NCBI GenBank assembly: GCA_028023455.1
Contig: JAQFVV010000276.1
Coordinates: forward strand, 1,134,545 to 1,198,544
Direction: 5' to 3'
Source: Epiperipatus broadwayi
Lineage: Eukaryota; Onychophora; Udeonychophora; Euonychophora; Peripatidae
DNA length: 64,000 nt
This document shows positions 1-10,154 of the stretch, in pieces. How positions within the stretch are numbered: the stretch's first letter is position 1; the number at the start of each line of letters is the position of its first letter. The translations under genes were made by a program, and so were the position numbers. The notes beneath the pieces were generated by a model that ran no database searches, was not told where the DNA came from, and saw nothing but the letters and a program-made list of their open reading frames with translations.

Positions 1-290
1 TCAGATTCTCCACATAGTGAAAGCTTCTGCAATCTATATCATTGCAAGAAAACTTTAAAGGTACATTTATGAAAAACAAAAACAAGTTTTATATACGTAA
101 AAACCTGCTATCGCTTGTATTAATGATCAATAGATGGAGGTCTTGGTAAAGCTTTATTTATTGATCATTAATACAAGCAATAGCAGGTTTTTATGTATAT
201 AAAACTTGTTTTTGTTTTTCATAAATGTACCTTTAAAGTTTTCTTGCAATGATATAGATTGCAGAAGCTTTCACTATGTGGAGAATCTGA
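1..290. repeat. Large inverted repeat (head-to-head partial units of the 414-bp repeat)
   Basis: Bases 1-132 and 159-290 are near-perfect reverse complements around a spacer of about 26 bases. The right arm is the start of the adjacent 414-bp tandem repeat, so the left arm is an inverted partial unit that probably continues beyond the window edge. The hammerhead portion of the inverted unit is not inside the window. Such head-to-head joins recur at 29.1 and 61.2 kb. Confidence 0.9.
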
Positions 291-437
291 ACTGATATCA
301 GACCCATATAGCTATCTAGTTTGATAGGCTGAGTTTGAAGACATTTAGGTGTCTAAAAAAATTCATGCTTGCAAACTGATAGAAAAATTTTGCATAAATG
401 CTGGAGTTAATATTTAGGTCTAGTTTCTAACTTCTAT

Positions 438-484
438 CCCTCATTGATGAGAGCAAATCAGCTTGAAATCAGCTGATCTGAGGG
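438..484 (+). ncRNA. Hammerhead ribozyme motif, type I, unit 1
   Basis: Stem I pairs 438-443 (CCCTCA) with 479-484 (TGAGGG), six Watson-Crick pairs. The core at 444-450 reads TTGATGA, so the first base of the consensus CTGATGA is changed. Stem II is 451-454 with 461-464 around a six-base loop. The GAAA box (465-468) is intact. Stem III is three pairs (A468-T477, T469-A476, C470-G475) with loop AGCT, placing C478 at the cleavage position. The changed core C, which normally pairs with the core G, should reduce or abolish activity in this copy. Confidence 0.65.
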
Positions 485-851
485 TGGAGCAAAATGAAAG
501 AGATGGTGAATATTGACTCCGACGTTTATGTAAACAAATACGCTTGTTTGGAGGTCTTGGTAAAGCTCCATCTATTGATCATTAATAACAGCGATAGCAG
601 GTTGTTACGTATATAAAACTTGTTTTTGTTTTTCATAAATGTACCTTTAAAGTTTTCTTGTAATGATATAGATTTCAGAAGCTTTCATTATGTGGAGAAT
701 CTGAACTGATATCAGACCCATATAGCTATCTAGTTTGATAGGCTGAGTTTGAAGACATTTAGGTGTCTAAAAAATTCATGCTTGCAAACTGTTAGAAATG
801 TTTTGTATAAATGCTTGGAGTTAATATTTAGGTCTAGTTTCTAACTTCTAT

Positions 852-898
852 CTTTCACTGATGATAGCAAATCAGCTTGAAATCAGCTGATCTGAGGG
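852..898 (+). ncRNA. Hammerhead ribozyme motif, type I, unit 2 (complete core)
   Basis: The core CTGATGA is intact at 858-864 and GAAA is intact at 879-882. Stem I pairs 852-857 with 893-898 (six pairs, two of them G-U). Stem II is AGC/GCT (866-868 with 875-877) with a T-T mismatch at its base and loop AAATCA. Stem III is ATC/GAT (882-884 with 889-891) around AGCT; C892 is the cleavage position. The predicted cut lies exactly 414 bases from that of unit 1, so a dimeric transcript would release a 414-nt monomer. All conserved core bases are present, so this is the best candidate in the array for real self-cleavage. Confidence 0.7.
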
Positions 899-985
899 TG
901 GAGCAAAATGAAAGAGAGAGTGAATATTGACTCTGATGTTTATGTAAACAAATACGCTTGTTTGAAGATCTTGGTAAAGTTCCAT

Positions 986-1595
986 CTATTAATATATATA
1001 TATATTCCTAAATTAATTATATACAAACTAGTTATCTGTCAAAATCTATTTTTTTCCAAATCTCCTCAGATATCTAAAATGTTTTAATTATGACTAGATT
1101 AGGCTATGAATATCCACACTTCAAACTTTTTATGTACGTAAAAGTTTTAATAAAGCTCATATCATCAATGTAGTAATTACAACAATTATAGATGCATTAT
1201 TTTTAAATAGCAATAAAAATAATACTAATATAGCTACAATTTATATATATATTGTAACCTTCCTTTTAAGATGGGTGTTTTATACAACAACAACAAAAAT
1301 TTAAATTATTATACTTTCTAATTTGTCTTTCTTGTTTTAAGGTTAGGCCATAATATGGCTAGACACTTAAATATCAAAAACCTTTCTTTCTACTACAACC
1401 TGTTTGCCCTGGATCTCCACATTTCTTACTATACACTTTAAATCTATCTACCGCCTAGCTCTAACATTAAACCATAAATCATATAAAATATTATTTCATG
1501 AAACTCTTTGAATGAGTATAATTATTTATCAAATAATTCCTAAAGTAGGTTTACAAAGACAGTTACAAGAGAGTGGATTTAATATTAAAAAAAAC

Positions 1596-1636
<41 letters not shown>

Positions 1637-2627
1637 CAATGACATCTTGAATTAATCACATCAAATTAATAAAATCTATTTTAATCTTATAACTTTTATA
1701 ATAACTACTACTACTTTATACATATCTCAAGGTTCTTACTTATTCCAATATGATAACCTAATAATTCCTATATTTAAGATAATTGAATAATAAGAGGGAT
1801 TATACTAAGATCCAATCATCTTAATCATAACAACATCTAATATTATAATATATTTTAAGTTATTTCATTAGAATTAATATATATTTTAACAATGATAATA
1901 AACCCCCAATTATAAATCATCATCATATTTTTAACAATTAATATAACTATAACTTATAACCAACTATTACTTATAAAATGAACTACTTTTATTATCATCT
2001 TAAAATATAATCATTATTCCAAATAACTTTCATTTTAACATTAGTCAGCTAAATAATCAACTTACCTGGTTTTATATACCCTGTTAACTTTAATTAGATT
2101 GTCTAAAATATTTTTATATCAATATCTGATACTCATATACTCTTCTAAATGTATTTGAAATGAACTCAAATATATTTTCATAAGAAATTTCCATGTGACT
2201 ATAAAGATATAACTATTTTTAAATTAAAACCATAATGCTATTTAATGTACTCATTCAAGTAATTGTGATTGAATTTAATCAAACAATTAAATCTATCAGT
2301 TTTTGTTGTATATAATATTTCCAATAATTTGGGTGTTTGGATATGACAAAGTGGTGAAAATAATTCCAAATTGAAACAAAGACTTCACTCAATGACTGAA
2401 TTTACAATATTAGTTTATATACATGAATAACAGTAATTATTAACAGAATTTTAAATAGTATGTAAAAAAGCAACAAAATATAACACATAATTTCTTTAAC
2501 ATTTTTACAATTATACACAATAATGAGAACCACTGACTCCTATCTACTAAACAATAAAAATGTTTAACTTATAGGAATTTATTTTTTCCTATTTTTTAAT
2601 TTCCAAGAATCATTGTGAATAATAAAA
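986..2627. other. AT-rich non-coding stretch with a short (AT)n run
   Basis: I see no convincing coding frame. An (AT)n microsatellite lies at about 1597-1634. The rest is very AT-rich, low-information sequence with scattered short A and T runs. Confidence 0.6.
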
Positions 2628-2839
<212 letters not shown>

Positions 2840-2907
2840 TTAACTATAGACCCACATCACATATTGTCAGGATGTGATTATTTTTATCACATCTATAAAA
2901 TTAATAC

Positions 2908-5484
2908 TGTAATGGTAAGAACTCGTATGCCTTGTTAACATGTTGCAAAATTCCACCACCATGTTCAAAGAGCAGTACAACAGGTGGGTTCAGGGCCTGT
3001 GATACTGTATTCGAACATAGTCAATTCATTTACAACAAAACCCACATGACAACACATCTACCATAACAATAGCAATATCTTCCTAGTCCTGGTGATCAGG
3101 GGATCAAGAAACTCTAACTAAATTATGATTAAGGTTAAGGGTCACTGCTATATACTTAATAAAAGTTGATAACAAAATGAGACATTATATTATTTCTATC
3201 AAATCAAGCAGACACGCAACACAGAAATAGATATATGCAAATTATTTATTAAACAATTAATTAATTGATATGTAATTCTACCTGGGTATTATTCAATCAC
3301 ATCTCATGCCTCACATTTAAGTTGTGTGTGTTGCGAGATTACAATGCGGAGTCCTAATGAGGAGTGCACTTACCAACTTAGCAATCACTATTTCTTTGAT
3401 CATTTATAAACACTTACAATTTATTAATAAAGTAGTAGATGTGAAGGAGTGGAAATAGACCAAGCATAGATATTTATACTAATAATTAAAGGACCTGTTA
3501 TAGTTTGGATGCTGCTGAGCAATAAAGAGATGTCACTTTTATAAAAAGATGACCACTGAGAAATGTAGAGATAAGAGGGACAGCCAAATATTGGGTCAGT
3601 GCCCTTTAGGAGTTGTCATGAGTGCAGCATTGGCATGAGGTCATAGCCTTTTCATCCCCGACCATATGATGGGCTTAATTACCATTTGGGGTCATTTCTT
3701 TATGCCCTTTTGTTTATGGGCACTAAAACATTAAGGAATCTCTATTTTGTTTCTGCAGTTTTTAAGTTTAAGGTATTGAGAAACCAGCACAGTTCACACA
3801 TACAATGCAAATACATTTATTTACTCTATGCTTTTGTTTAAACTGTTCAATTTATTTTCAATCCCCACATTCAGTAAGTAAACGGTACCTGTTAAATTCC
3901 TGTCCCCCTTCCCCTTTCATATAACAACAGTACACTAGGTTTAAGACTTAACAAAATAACTTATAATATTATTAAAATAAAATGATCATCAAGTGGCCAA
4001 TATACCATACTAATAATCATAGGATTTTGCTATCATAATACATGTTGAATTGATGTTATAATTCCCAAGCTGAGTGTTTATTTAAAAGATACAGGTTTTT
4101 ATTTAAATTTAAAGTCGCACAAAAGAAGAGCAACTCTTCTGTGTATTAATGGGAAAAAAACATCAGCTCGAAAATCATGTGGGCATGCAATATAATATTT
4201 AACCAATACAAATAAATTTTAGATACCCAAGTAGAAGAATAAGAAATAGATTGTTTTACGAGATTAATTAAAATATAAGATTATTTACAGATAGTTACAG
4301 ATCTACATCAAAGTTTAGTTAGACTTGTATTATATTTGGAATTTGAAAGATGAAATTTAAAAGATACATCAAAAAATATATAATTAACTTTAGAGTTCAA
4401 AAATAGTCTTTAATCTTGGGTATCATTTTACCTTTGATTGACCAAAGTGTGCACACTTGATTGGAGAGTCCAAGATTCCTGGTTTAAGAGCAGTCACATT
4501 TAGGAAAATATTTATATATAGGCAGTACTATTAGTTTAAGTTTATCTCATTTTATGGGAAGCTTCGTATGTATAGCCACAGCCCAAAGAAGTGCAGCAGT
4601 CACCTTACTCCTTGCACATTGTTAGATTTAAATTTAGATTGGGATAAGAAACAAGCAACAGCAATAGCATATTTTAAATTTTAATAGTTATGAATCACCA
4701 TTCATATTCACCACAAGAATTATTATTGCCTATAAGCAATGAGTCTGTTGCATTAATCCCTTTTTTTTTATCTTTAGGATCCATCGAACAACTGCGTCAT
4801 CCATCCAAGTGGTTTCTCTGGTCTGTGCTATATATCCCTTTAGATCATGGATGCATTAATGGTACAGGTTGAAATTTCAATCTGACCTCTTTTTAAAATT
4901 TACCTTTTTTACATGATGTAATTTAGAAATGCTTTTGACAAACCCTTTTTTATATAATTGTAAGTTTAAAAATACTTTTTATCTCTGTCATCTTTTCCCC
5001 CTCCCACTATGATTTGCACTCTAATTACCAGGGGAATTTCTATCTTTTTAAACATCTTTACATTTAATTAAGAAATTTATTTTTAGATTTCATAATTTAA
5101 GTACTACCTGAATTTGACCTAAATAATAACAAATATGTTTACATTTAAAATATAATTATTAGGGTTTTCTTTATAAATTATTACTTAATGATCACAATAA
5201 GATTAATATGATTATTTAATTTTACACAAAATCGTGCACGACAATAAAATCATGCACGGCAATTTAATAATATTCTGCAGTGTGTTATTTTTAATATAAA
5301 AACTATATTGGAGTGTGTGCGCATATATGACATTTGAAATAATTGTACATATATTGCATATTATTATGCACCAAATCCAATATTCAAGGTCAGAATCCAC
5401 GTAAACTGATAATAATGGGTGAGAAGTAGAATGATGACAGAACTAAGGTGAAACTAAGATGTGGATTCAAATCTTACAGTTTCA
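2908..5484 (-). repeat. 3' LTR of the gypsy element (about 2.58 kb)
   Basis: The whole interval matches 10155-12872 in the same orientation. The plus-strand left edge reads TGTAATGGTAAG and the right edge ends in CTTACAGTTTCA, giving TG...CA termini on either strand. A small local duplication near 5228-5262 (repeated tgcacg) is absent from the other copy. Immediately outside the LTR, on the internal side, the minus strand has an A-rich run (gagtaaaaaaata) in the place of the polypurine tract. Confidence 0.85.
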
Positions 5485-5575
5485 TATTTTTTTACTCGGA
5501 ATGGGTGGTAATAAACGAATCTTCACTTTTTTTAATAAAAAGAAAAAAATACAAAAATCAAAATGTAACAAAAAA

Positions 5576-5674
5576 CTGCCTAGAATTCATGACTACACTA
5601 TATATATAAAAATTTTAAAACAAAAATACTGCCTAGAATTCATGACTACACTATATATATAAAAATTTTAAAAC
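5576..5674. repeat. Tandem duplication, 53-bp unit
   Basis: A unit starting ctgcctagaattcatgacta occurs at 5576 and again at 5629. It lies between the 3' LTR and the end of the integrase region and is absent from the second element. Confidence 0.9.
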
Positions 5675-5819
5675 ATGGATTTTAAGGGTACAACAATATC
5701 ATACTCAGATCAGTGATTAATTTACTAGCTTCTCTTCCCCTTCTTTCTCTATATATATTAATGCTTATATGATTACATATGGGTTAACTGGCTCATTTTT
5801 CCTTTTTTTCTTTTCCAGT

Positions 5820-7260
5820 TTCTTCAGTGATCTCGCTAGGCCCTATGGAATTGTTTTAATTAGATTCCTGGGTCATGTGGGTGATGTCCACAGGGTTTGA
5901 GGCTCCAAGCATTATAGGTCCCTTTTATAGCACCCTTATGTTTTAATAGGTACGCATTCAGTCTGCATTTGCTATGGATGAGATAAGGCCCTTGGTAGAG
6001 AGGAAAACTTTTCATACATCTTGAAGCTCTTATTGCTTGGTTGTGGTGTCCGTACCCACATGTAATCTCCCACTTGGAATTGATAGTGTCTGGGATTTAG
6101 TTGGCATCTCCGTTTGGCTCATTCTCTTATGCAATGGAGGGCTCTTCTTTGATCAGCTACAGAGTCAACTGGGTGGTTCTCCCATGGTAATGGTGTCTTG
6201 ACTAAGGCAGGATCCCTTATCTCAAAGTGTAAGCACATGGGTGTCATCCCTGTGGATTCATTTATTGTTCCATTGATGTACTGGCAAATTTCCTTTGTTC
6301 ACTTCATCCAACTTTGGTGGTTTCCTTGAACATGTGTTCTAAATACATGGTTAATCTCCCTCATAACCCTTTCACATGGGTTTGATTGGCGGTTCCTGAT
6401 GGAGGTCATCCTATGTTTAATGTTCTGTTGTGTTAACCATGTCCTCCATTCCTGCAATGTAAAGGCAGACCCATGATCTGACAGGAGGGTATTAGGTTTT
6501 CCAATATGGGTGAATTGGCTTTGTAGAGCCCTGATCATGCACTGCAAATCTGCTTTCCTGACCGGGTAGACCCACATGTATTTTGAGAACAGGTCATAGG
6601 TAACCAGGAGATACCGGCATCTCTGGTATGATGGTAGTGGTCTATAGTGGTCAATGGCCAAGATCTCATTTGGCTTTGATGGGATGATAGAATTAAGAGG
6701 GCCACAAAAGTTTCTGCTTGGTGGTTTGTCCCTGGCACAGGTCATGCATTTGTCTAAGGTTTTAAGGATGCTATCATACATCCCTGGTCACTGGAACTGC
6801 CATCTTAAAGCCTCCTCTGTTTTCCATGGGCCATAGTGTTCTAGCAGAGGATGCATGTGATCAAAATGGTGACTCCTTAGACCTGGTGGTACCAAAATCC
6901 TCCAGTAATTTCCTTCTGCCCCAACTTGTTGTTGTAATAGCCTGTTCTGCATTTGGTAGTGGGTTTTGCCTCATACTGTGGTGCATCCTTGAATTGAGTT
7001 GCCCTTTTGTTGGATCATCCAGATCAGTTGTTGATACTCTGGGTTCTGTTCCTGCCAGTATTGGAGGTTCTTCAACTGATGTTCTATATCAGGGTTCAGG
7101 ATATTTGTAGCAATGATCAGGGATTGGTCACTTGAAATTGGGTTTTGGGGTTTGACTTCTATAGTGTGACATCGGCAACCATATTTTCTGGGCCTGGGCA
7201 GTAAACAATCTTATAGTTGAACTGCTGAAGGCTTAGGCTCCATCTTATTAGGCAGTCATT
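5820..7260 (-). pseudogene. Integrase region of the gypsy element (broken)
   Basis: The longest open piece, 6299-6781, encodes the catalytic core of a Ty3/gypsy integrase. It starts with a Cys-x2-Cys (CMTCARDK) that fits the end of the HHCC zinc-binding domain. Next comes an AIDHYRPLP segment holding the first catalytic aspartate, then LSDHGSAF with the second, and then SNPCERVMREI with the catalytic glutamate. A DDE-type core is therefore still visible. Sequence with integrase C-terminal character (a GDYMWVRTP-like string) continues toward 5950 in other frames. The upstream linker to RNase H, about 6800-7290, is interrupted by stops. Integrase inserts the cDNA copy into the chromosome; this copy cannot make a full enzyme. 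Identification as gypsy is firm, clade assignment is not attempted. Confidence 0.85.
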
Positions 7261-7293
7261 ATTTAAGTAGCTCTTGTTAAGGAACTCCAAGCA

Positions 7294-7560
7294 TCAATTA
7301 GCAGTGACAATGATGACTTCGAAGTTTAATAGTACCTGTTTGAACTTGTTACAGAACTTGTTACAGGCCCAGACTATTGCTAGGGCCTCCTGTTCAGTTA
7401 CTGTGTAGTTTTTTTCAGCACCTTTTAATGTCCGGCTACTAAAGTAAAGCACCTGATGTTGTCCCTTCTGATTGACTTGGAACACAACCACCCTCAATCC
7501 TTTTTGACTGCTATCCATTTGTAGGTAAAATGGGTGGGTGAAATTGGGATGGTGCAGCAT
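7294..7560 (-). pseudogene. RNase H region of the gypsy element
   Basis: An 88-codon open piece resembles the RNase H-like domain that follows RT in gypsy elements. It has FYLQMDSSQKGLRVVVFQ (the aspartate segment near residue 15), LYFSSRTLKGAEKNYTVTEQ (the typical SR.L..AE.NY...E stretch with its catalytic glutamate) and EALAIVWACNKF. The usual 'D.S..G.gavL' is present with substitutions. The domain would degrade the RNA strand of RNA:DNA hybrids during reverse transcription. It is separated from the RT piece upstream (7600 onward) by stops, so it survives only as a fragment. Confidence 0.85.
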
Positions 7561-7599
7561 AACAGTCTTAAAAAATGTTTCTTTTATTTGCCAAAAACT

Positions 7600-8520
7600 T
7601 TCCTCCTGAGTCAGTGACCATTCTTACCTGTGGTGTGGTTTCAAAGGCTCTATCAATGGGTCTGTGACTTTAGCAATTTTTAGGTAAAACCGGTGGTAAT
7701 AATTACACAGACCAAGAAATGATCGGACCTGTTTCCAGTTTGTTGGCCTTGGAAAATTTTGGATGGCTTCAATCTTGTCACGATGGACCCTAACTTTTTA
7801 CCCTTGAACAAGATGCCCAAAAAGGATATCTCTCTGAGTGCAAAACAGCTCTTTTTGAGGTTTAGATTTATGTTCCTCCTAGTGCACTCCTTAAAGAACT
7901 GCTTTAGATCTTCTATGTGTCCATTGATATTTCTTGAGGTGAAAGCAACATCATCCACATAGCACACCAGTTTTCTCTTAAGGGACTCTGGCAAGACCTG
8001 ATTCAAGCATCACATAATGCCAGCACTACTGTTAATTAACCCGAACGGCACTCTTTTAAACATGTGTGTTTGTCCATTGTGCTCGAATGCCATGTATTTG
8101 CCAATAGCTGGCAGTCAGATCTAAAGTGGAGAAGATATTTTTCCTGCTAGCTTTCCTAATGTTTCTTGGACTGGTGGAGGAACATCTCTTTCAGGTACCA
8201 TATTATTTAATTTCTGCACATCCAAGCATAATCTCATGGATGCATCCTTTTTTAACCACCACCTGTGGATTGTTGTATGGTGATGATCCCTTTTCAATGA
8301 TGCCCTAGTCTATCATTTTCTGGATCTGTGCATTGACCTCTGATTGGTACTGGAATGGAATTGGGTAGATGCAAATTTGAAAATATGTCTCATCTCTTAC
8401 ATGTATCCTATGGACGTATCCTTTGATCTTGCCGGGAACTTGTGAAAACACTCCCTGGTTTTCCATTAGAACTTGTCATAATTGTGCCTGTTCCTTCATT
8501 GTCTTTAACAATGACTCAGC
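7600..8520 (-). pseudogene. Reverse transcriptase region of the gypsy element (frameshifted)
   Basis: The clearest piece is 7680-8006, where LVCYVDDVAFTSRN carries the YVDD catalytic box, followed by NLNLKKSCFALREISFLGIL, the usual segment after the catalytic aspartates. Upstream, 8030-8450 on the minus strand carries further RT-like sequence in shifted frames, interrupted by stops. The product would have been the RT palm and fingers copying element RNA. In its present state it is a pseudogene. Confidence 0.82.
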
Positions 8521-8753
8521 AATCTTTGATGGATTTTCTCATCGTGGCAGATTTGTAAGCATCTGATCTGGTATTCTTGGTTTTCAAGTTTGGTCCTAAA
8601 GCCAACTGTTTTTTTCCAGAAAGTGAGTATCTTTTTATCCAGGACACATCCATGCTGGGATAGGAAATCTGACCTGATTATGATGTCCTGTATGAGTCCC
8701 TTGATTACCAGGAATGCATGTTCAGTGATAGTTTCCCCTATTGCAACATCCAG

Positions 8754-8963
8754 CTATACTTGGTAGTTCTCTGTCTTTGTTGATTTTCCATCTGCTAGCT
8801 TCATCTGGATTATCCATGCTGGGAGTCTGGGTATGAGTTCTTGTTTTTCCTGTTTGGTCAACCATTCTTTAGCAATACATGATACTTGGCTGCTGGCATC
8901 CAGAAGAACATGTGCTTCTGAGGTTCCTACTTTTGTGTTAATTATTGGGCATGGGGTAAACAT
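8754..8963 (-). pseudogene. Aspartic protease region of the gypsy element
   Basis: A 69-codon open piece has EAHVLLDASSQVSCIAKEWL around residues 16-35. The hydrophobic-hydrophobic-LLDASS string matches the retropepsin active-site region in which D-[TS]-G is expected; here the third position is Ser/Ala-like (DASS), as in some gypsy proteases. A later LADGKSTKT segment fits the flap-side strand. It sits between gag and RT as expected. Confidence 0.7.
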
Positions 8964-8989
8964 GAGACCCTAGGTGGGATCTTCTTCTT

Positions 8990-9600
8990 GGATGACTGGT
9001 GACATGGCATCATTCTCTCTCTCTGATCCTAGTTGCTGGTTATAGTAGGTGCTGGTCCTGAGGTTTCCTTGATGGGGATTCTATAGCCATATCTCTTTGC
9101 CATTGTTCCTCATCTAGGGTTTTTAGAAGTTCTATCATTTCCTCGACTTTTCTGATGCGGCTTCTGACCATTGTCTGCTGAATGGTCAATGGAATGACCT
9201 GCTGAATCATCTGAATGATGTATGTCCGAAAATGCAAATGTTGTCAGGGTTTTTAATGTGTTAGCTTAGTGGATGAAAAACTGGGTGTAGGTTTCTCTGT
9301 TGCAATGTTCGTACCTTTCCTGGTGGAGTCTGTGAAAAATGTGTCTCTGCTGGTCATCACTCCAATACTGCTTAAACAGCACTTCCTCATAATTTTTTAT
9401 GGTCATGGGTTTAATTGCCAGCATGTCCCACCAATTCTTAGCATAGTTTCGTAAATGTTGCTTCGTGATTGTTGTCTGTTCAACTGTTCCTGCCTTAAAA
9501 CAACAAAAAAAGTTTGTCTCTCCAAATGTGGTTGCGGTCCTTCTCCTATTTCCCCATTGAAGGTTTTTACCCGTATTTCAATCATTGCTATAGTGATTCT
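8990..9600 (-). pseudogene. Gag region of the gypsy element (frameshifted)
   Basis: The start at 9585 encodes VKTFNGEIGEGPQPHLER, which matches the FQGEPGDSPQEHLGS start of the gag in the second element (45371). A frameshift follows at about 9500. Homology continues in other frames through the NWWDML-type W-W motif, the conserved Tyr-Trp and the YTQFFIH motif, to about 9260. The open piece 9040-9237 is a hydrophilic C-terminal part. Gag forms the capsid of the intracellular particle. The two elements therefore share a gag lineage. Confidence 0.75.
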
Positions 9601-9956
9601 CTAATAATTATTGCTATTTTAATATCTAATGGCTTATTGCTAAACTCCCCCAGTACTATGAATATATCTGCTCTTCCCACTATTCATTCCATTTATCCTG
9701 CCCTACTCTGACTGCTACCCCTATCTAGATCAACTACAATTTGCTGCTGCTATTACTCCTCTGGCTCTCATACATATTTTATTATTTTATATATATATTT
9801 TTTTCAGATCTGAGTATGCTTCATCATCACCCTTTTACGTACATTCGTACCTTCTTTATACCCATTCTATGTCTGTTGCCTGCCCAATATCTCATTTCAA
9901 CTCACTTGATTTTTAAATTCTTACATTATAAAACTCGCTTTTAAAACATCTCATCC

Positions 9957-10015
<59 letters not shown>

Positions 10016-10154
10016 GTATACTACCAATTTTTCTCTTCTGTAGTATTAGCAGTAATAAAACAATATATGAAAAAAAAATTTCACTTCTGTCCAAACTCAG
10101 GGTATTTCATATTCATCCCACATTGCGGCCTCAGTGGATAAAAAAAATTTACTA
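9600..10154. other. Leader of the gypsy element with (TA)n
   Basis: This is the stretch between gag and the 5' LTR. It holds a pyrimidine-rich (plus strand) sequence and a pure (TA)n tract at about 9960-10011. The plus-strand open frames here are short and show no recognisable domain. Confidence 0.6.

Larger units (their letters stand above)
136..985 (+). repeat. Tandem repeat, unit about 414 bp (retrozyme-like), two full units plus a stub
   Basis: The landmark GAGGTCTTGGTAAAGCT-like string recurs at 136, 550 and 964, a period of 414 bases. Unit 1 is 136-549, unit 2 is 550-963, and a third begins at 964 and breaks off near 985 into (AT)n. Each unit contains a segment with a cccatatag box and a gaagacatttaggtgtct box (near 301-354 and 717-767), followed about 90 bases later by a hammerhead ribozyme motif. 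The same order of boxes and hammerhead is found, diverged, on the minus strand at 60.54-61.13 kb and on the plus strand at 31.72-31.95 kb. No protein is encoded. Tandem ~170-400-nt repeats with one hammerhead each are the described form of animal retrozymes and related satellites; membership here is inference from the layout. Confidence 0.8.

Noticed and set aside
9514-9944. Plus-strand open frames opposite gag
   Set aside because: They are antisense shadows of the element with no domain. The minus strand carries the recognisable proteins.
10081-10154. Primer-binding site next to the 5' LTR of the gypsy element
   Set aside because: The sequence inside the LTR does not begin with TGG or match a tRNA 3' end that I recognise. 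Not claimed for either element.
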